From the NCBI RefSeq assembly GCF_039830145.1, contig NZ_CP156083.1, positions 124,001-188,000 of the forward strand: 64,000 bases of DNA, written 5' to 3'. The translations under genes were made by a program, and so were the position numbers. This DNA comes from Croceibacterium sp. TMG7-5b_MA50 (lineage in GTDB: Bacteria; Pseudomonadota; Alphaproteobacteria; Sphingomonadales; Sphingomonadaceae). The notes beneath the pieces were generated by a model. The model saw only the letters and a list, made by a program, of their open reading frames with translations. It made no database searches and was not told the origin of the DNA. Positions 60,232 through 64,000 of this stretch are shown one piece after another (position 1 is the stretch's first letter; every line of letters begins with the position of its first letter).

Positions 60232-62868
60232 CTAACGCGGGGTGACGTCGATGGCGGACACGATTGCCTCCCCCACCACCCCGGCGAAGTCGAGCACCAG
60301 CAGGCCGTCTTCCGCCACCGCCGGCAATTCCACGATCGTCGCGCGCATTCCGCCGCCCGCGCGCTCCACCGGGTCGATCCGCACCGATGCCCGGCCGCCC
60401 GCCTGCACCGTGAACACCCGCTTGCCGGCTTCCGTCTCCACCGGGTCGAACAGGTGCAGCCTGACGGTGTAGTCGCCGTCGGGCAGCGGCAGGGAATAGC
60501 GGAACGACTGCCCCGCACGCCAGCTGGCATACAGGTCCGGCACCGTCGCGCCCGCCACCACCTTGGGGGCCGCGCGCTGCTCGTTGGTGGCGTAGAGTTC
60601 GCGGCGATATGGATTCAGCGTCCAGCCCAGCCCCCCGTCGAAGAAATTGTCGGAGCCATAGCGGGTGCCATCCGCCAGCGTGACACCGGCCAGCGATCCG
60701 GTCCGCACATGCAGCGCCCGCCCCGGCCCGGACCAGCGCAGCGCCATGGCGTCGCGCTGACCACCCGCCACCGCCTCGATCCGGTTCTCCCCGGCCGCCA
60801 GTTCGACGCCGGGCCACACGCAGACGAAATTTGCGCAGGGCACCGTGCCCAGCGCACGGCCATTCACCGTCAGCGACGCTTCCGGCGCGTTGGAATAGGC
60901 GCGCACCTCGATCACGCGATAGGCGCGGTCGACATAACGGCTGCCGGTCAGGTGCAGCACGGGCTGGTCGCTCCACGCCGCCTTGTAGAACCAGAACGCA
61001 TCCTTGCGGATCGCCCGGTCGAAGGTGACAAGGCCCTTGGTGTTGATGTCGCTGCTGTCGCCTTCCTCGCGCAAATCGCTGGTGGCGTCGAACATCTGCC
61101 ACACCCAGGTGCCCCACAGGAAGTCGAGCGGGGCCAGTTCCTTCCACGACAGCTCGTGCACCGCGGACTGGATCTCCTCCGCCTGCGGGCGGTAGATGCT
61201 CTCGATCTTGCCGCCATGGACGTTGTCGGTGTGCTGCGTGGTCGCGCCGCCCGCGCCATATTCGCCGACGCCCACCGGCAGGTCCGGCATCTCCGCGTGG
61301 TAGCCGCGCATCACCCCGCCCAGCCGCGTGGCATCGGCCACCCGGCCCGACACGTACCAGCCGTAATACAGGTTGAAGCCGACGGAGTCCGCCGTGCCGG
61401 AGGTGTAGTCGCGCCCGTCATCCGCCTCCCCCGGCAGCACTTCGCAGCAGGCGGCGATGGTGGTCGGGCGGCTCGGGTCCTCGCGCTTCGCCACCGCGTC
61501 CAACGCCTCCATCAGCGGGCGGGCGTTCGACGGGGTCAGGCCCTTGGAGGACCAGTTGGTGATCTCGTTGCCGATGCCCCACACCGCCACTGACGGGTGG
61601 TTCTGGTTCTGGCGGATCAGCTCCACCATCTGCGCCTCCGCACTCGCGCGCATCTGCGGCGGGGTGTCGGCGATACCGGGGATGGAGGCGAGATTGACCA
61701 GCCCCAGCTCCGCCCACAGCATCATGCCGGTGCGGTCGGCGAGGTCGTAGAACGTGCCCGCATGGTTGTAATGCGCCAGCCGGATCGAATTGGCGCCGAC
61801 TTCCCGGATCAGGTCCATGTCCTGCTGCTGGTCGGCCTCGCTGATCGCCCAGCCCTTCTCCTGCCGGTCCTGGTGGCGGTTGACGCCGCGCAATTGCAGC
61901 TTGCGCCCGTTCAGCAGGAAGCCCCGGTCCGGATCGACCGCCACGGTGCGCAGGCCCAGCGGCTGCTCCACGCGGTCCAGCACCGTGCCGTCACGCCCGA
62001 CCAGTTCGGCCACCATGCGGTAGAGGTAGGGATCGGCCAGGCCGTTCCACCGGTGCGGGTTGGCGATGGTCAGCGCCACCTCCCGCTCCGCCGCCGCGCC
62101 CGCGCCCAGCCGCAGCGCCTGCTCCCGCCCGGCGACCTGCCCGCCGGCGGCGTCGAGCACGCTGGTGCGCAGCGTGAAGCGCCCCGCTTTGCCCGCATTG
62201 CGCAGCCGCGCCAGCACGGAAACGGAGGCACTGGCATCGTCCAGCGCGGTGATCCGGCCGTAGAGGCCCGGCCCGCCATGATCCATCAGGTCGATATGCG
62301 CCGCATCCACGCTCAGCAGCGACACGGGCCGGTACAGCCCGCCATACATGAAGAAGTCGCCCGATATGGGCACGATGAACTCGGTCGTGCTGCCGGGTTC
62401 GGGCTTGGAATTGTCCACCCGGACGGCCAACACGTTCTCGCCCGCGCGCACCGCGTCGGTCGCATCCAGCCGGAACCGGCTGAACGCCCCCTCGTGCCGG
62501 CCCAGCTTCCGGCCGTTGACCCACACCTCCGCGATGATGCTGGCGGCGTCGAACTGCAAGAAGGTGCGCTGACCGGCGGCACCTTCCGGAAGCGTGAAGC
62601 GCAGGCGATACCAGCCGATCCCGCGCGTCGTGTCGGCATCGGCGCGGCGGGTCAGGTCGTAATTGCCCAGCCTGTTCCAGGTATGCGGCACCGCGACCTG
62701 CTGCCATCCCGCATCGTCGAAGCCGGGCGCGCTGGCATCGCCTGCCACCTCCCCCAGATGGAACCGCCAGCCATCCGCCAGCGGCGTCTCCGTCCGGGCA
62801 TGGGCCAGCGCGGGCAGGAGGATGAGCAGCAGCGCGACCAGCCAGCGGGGCATCTTCGTATTCATCAT
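60232..62868 (-). CDS. GH2 glycosidase (exported) with C-terminal malectin-like domain
   Basis: An 878-residue exported enzyme (MPRWLVALLLILLPALAHA leader). It has the GH2 order: sugar-binding sandwich (GWRFHLGEV, PHTWNRLG, WYRLRFTLP), immunoglobulin-like domain, then TIM barrel with RGVNRHQDR, acid/base GNEITNW (about 434) and nucleophile VGEYGAGG (about 537). A malectin/CBM57-like domain (YTVRLHLFDPVE, RVFTVQAGG) closes the protein at about 760-878. It is a beta-galactosidase, glucuronidase or galacturonidase of pectin side chains. Its ATG overlaps the GH28 stop (ATGA). Confidence 0.92.
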   Translation of the reverse strand: MMNTKMPRWLVALLLILLPALAHARTETPLADGWRFHLGEVAGDASAPGFDDAGWQQVAVPHTWNRLGNYDLTRRADADTTRGIGWYRLRFTLPEGAAGQRTFLQFDAASIIAEVWVNGRKLGRHEGAFSRFRLDATDAVRAGENVLAVRVDNSKPEPGSTTEFIVPISGDFFMYGGLYRPVSLLSVDAAHIDLMDHGGPGLYGRITALDDASASVSVLARLRNAGKAGRFTLRTSVLDAAGGQVAGREQALRLGAGAAAEREVALTIANPHRWNGLADPYLYRMVAELVGRDGTVLDRVEQPLGLRTVAVDPDRGFLLNGRKLQLRGVNRHQDRQEKGWAISEADQQQDMDLIREVGANSIRLAHYNHAGTFYDLADRTGMMLWAELGLVNLASIPGIADTPPQMRASAEAQMVELIRQNQNHPSVAVWGIGNEITNWSSKGLTPSNARPLMEALDAVAKREDPSRPTTIAACCEVLPGEADDGRDYTSGTADSVGFNLYYGWYVSGRVADATRLGGVMRGYHAEMPDLPVGVGEYGAGGATTQHTDNVHGGKIESIYRPQAEEIQSAVHELSWKELAPLDFLWGTWVWQMFDATSDLREEGDSSDINTKGLVTFDRAIRKDAFWFYKAAWSDQPVLHLTGSRYVDRAYRVIEVRAYSNAPEASLTVNGRALGTVPCANFVCVWPGVELAAGENRIEAVAGGQRDAMALRWSGPGRALHVRTGSLAGVTLADGTRYGSDNFFDGGLGWTLNPYRRELYATNEQRAAPKVVAGATVPDLYASWRAGQSFRYSLPLPDGDYTVRLHLFDPVETEAGKRVFTVQAGGRASVRIDPVERAGGGMRATIVELPAVAEDGLLVLDFAGVVGEAIVSAIDVTPR

Positions 62869-64000
62869 GTCACGATCCGTCCGGGCTGCCCGTTCACGCG
62901 GACATTCTCCATCCGCACATTGCTGGTGTCCCGCGCGACCAGGGCGGTGCGTTCGGGATCGGTCAGGGTCACGTCGATATCCTTCAGCAGGATGTCGCTG
63001 ATCCGGGTGGTCGGATTGCCGCTGATCGTGCCGAAGCTGCGCGTGGTGCCGCGCACATCCTCTATCACCACGTCGCGGATGATCGCACCCGGCATCTGCG
63101 GTTCGACGCGGGTCCCGTGGTTCAGCCGGGCGTTGACGATCAGGCCGATCGCCGGGTCGGTCCAGCTGAAGTTGGGGATGTCGGTGCCGTAGAACACCTC
63201 CCCATTGTGCCAGCGGGTCACCGGGGTCGGCGCCTCTTGCAGCCACACGCCCTTCACCCGCAGCTTCTCGTACACCTGGCCCGGCGTGTCCGGCCGGATC
63301 TTGAAGCGGATGGTCGGGATGTCGCCCACATTGACGATGCGTTCGACCAGCACGTCGCGGATGATCGTGGCATTGGTGCCGTAGGTGACGCAGCCCAGGC
63401 CATGTTCGAACACGCAATCGTGGATATGGATGCGTTCCACCGGCGGCGCCTCGGCATAGGCTGCCGCGCCAGGGCCTTGCGTGCCCTTCAGCGCGATGCA
63501 GTCATCGTCGACGGAGAACCGGCAGCGGCGCACCACCATGTCCTGGCAGCTGTCGAGGTCCACCCCGTCGCTGCTGGGCGCGCGGATCTCGTGCGGGACC
63601 ACGAACCGGCAATCCTCCACCACGCCGTTGCGGCAACGGTACATGTGCAGGTTCCAGAAGGCCGGGTCCTTGAAGGTGACGCCGCTCACCAGCACGTCGT
63701 CGCTATCCTCGATGCTGAGCAGTTGCGGCAGGTGGTAATAGACCTTGTTGCCGTTCAGGCTCTCGTCCGGCAGCGTGAAGAACCGCCGCCAGAACGGCTC
63801 CCCCGATCCGTCCAGCGTGCCGGGGCCGACGATGCGCAGGCCATGATTGTCCTTCGCGTTCACCAGCGCCAGCCGCAACGGCTCCGGGTAGGCTTCCACG
63901 AAGCGGCGCATGACCAGCGGGTAGTCGGCGAGGTCGCCCGACCCCTTCAGCACCGCGCCCCGGCGCAGTTCCAGCCCCACGCCCGGCTTCAGCCAGACCG
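62865..64000 (-). CDS. GH28 family glycosidase, partial (runs off right edge)
   Basis: The last 378 or so residues of a beta-helix hydrolase; the reading frame stays open to the window end, so the N-terminus and signal are missing. Motifs are SSDGVDLDSC, VDDDCIALKG, HGLGCVTYG and RFKI, matching the four GH28 signatures with changes (DVDLD for NTD, HGLG for GHG). That suggests an exo-acting or rhamnogalacturonan-type member. It is cotranscribed with the GH2 gene. Confidence 0.88.
   Translation of the reverse strand, partial: VWLKPGVGLELRRGAVLKGSGDLADYPLVMRRFVEAYPEPLRLALVNAKDNHGLRIVGPGTLDGSGEPFWRRFFTLPDESLNGNKVYYHLPQLLSIEDSDDVLVSGVTFKDPAFWNLHMYRCRNGVVEDCRFVVPHEIRAPSSDGVDLDSCQDMVVRRCRFSVDDDCIALKGTQGPGAAAYAEAPPVERIHIHDCVFEHGLGCVTYGTNATIIRDVLVERIVNVGDIPTIRFKIRPDTPGQVYEKLRVKGVWLQEAPTPVTRWHNGEVFYGTDIPNFSWTDPAIGLIVNARLNHGTRVEPQMPGAIIRDVVIEDVRGTTRSFGTISGNPTTRISDILLKDIDVTLTDPERTALVARDTSNVRMENVRVNGQPGRIVT

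Noticed and set aside
1-64000. CRISPR arrays, tRNA/rRNA genes, insertion sequences or att sites
   Set aside because: No regularly spaced repeats, transposase-like frames, tRNA-like cloverleaf regions or direct-repeat borders were seen by eye.

Overview
The window is high-GC, gene-dense DNA from an alphaproteobacterium, most likely a sphingomonad (Sphingomonas/Novosphingobium type). Two large TonB-dependent receptors, many Tat or lipoprotein exported enzymes, FadR-type GntR regulators and chains of genes joined by ATGA, GTGA or TGATG overlaps support this. No rRNA, tRNA, insertion sequence, phage gene or CRISPR array was seen. I call 45 protein genes; the first and last are cut by the window edges.

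Almost everything serves degradation of a complex plant pectin. Left part (1-16 kb): a GntR regulator, then a divergent pair of operons. The minus operon (1304-6754) encodes PdxA2-like dehydrogenase, DapA-family lyase, an exported FGE/sialidase/MORN fusion and an iron alcohol dehydrogenase. The plus operon (7001-12379) encodes a DUF1537 kinase, an Nramp-fold transporter, pectate lyase PL1 and GH28. A minus CE8-GH28-CE8 operon follows (12525-15912). Middle (16-27 kb): GH95, a split transketolase with an FGGY kinase, a DgoR-like GntR regulator, a Dld-type dehydrogenase and a TonB receptor. Next (27-48 kb): GH106, a CoA-transferase and a leaderless solute-binding protein on the minus strand. Divergent from these is an 11-gene plus chain: CoA-transferase, MaoC, a ribose-type ABC transporter, a second leaderless binding protein, a Gfo/Idh oxidoreductase, GH42, GH29, GH42 and an SGNH esterase. 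Right part (48-64 kb): a five-bladed-propeller glycosidase, GH127, a RuBisCO-like protein with a second DUF1537 kinase, an SGNH esterase, a HigBA toxin-antitoxin pair, a sialidase-like protein, a second TonB receptor, a small lipoprotein, GH2 and a partial GH28.

The combination (GH28, CE8, PL1, GH95, GH106, GH127, GH2, sialidase-like propellers, plus apiose-type RuBisCO-like/DUF1537 and transketolase/kinase sets) points to rhamnogalacturonan II and its rare sugars. The most exciting inference is a complete route for DHA (3-deoxy-D-lyxo-heptulosaric acid). In this route the sialidase-like enzyme releases DHA and the DapA-family aldolase cleaves it to pyruvate and a C4 aldehyde acid. The iron alcohol dehydrogenase would reduce that acid to D-threonate, and DUF1537 kinase plus PdxA2 would yield DHAP and CO2. 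The stereochemistry works on paper. A second candidate system is the CoA-transferase/MaoC/leaderless binding-protein module at 31-41 kb.

Two repeated intergenic motifs suggest two regulons. One is a decamer CAACCTGTCA at three places in the left part. The other is an AT-rich 14-mer (consensus near TATAATATGACG) in five promoter regions from 21.8 kb rightward. Each fits one of the two GntR regulators, but that pairing is inferred from position only.
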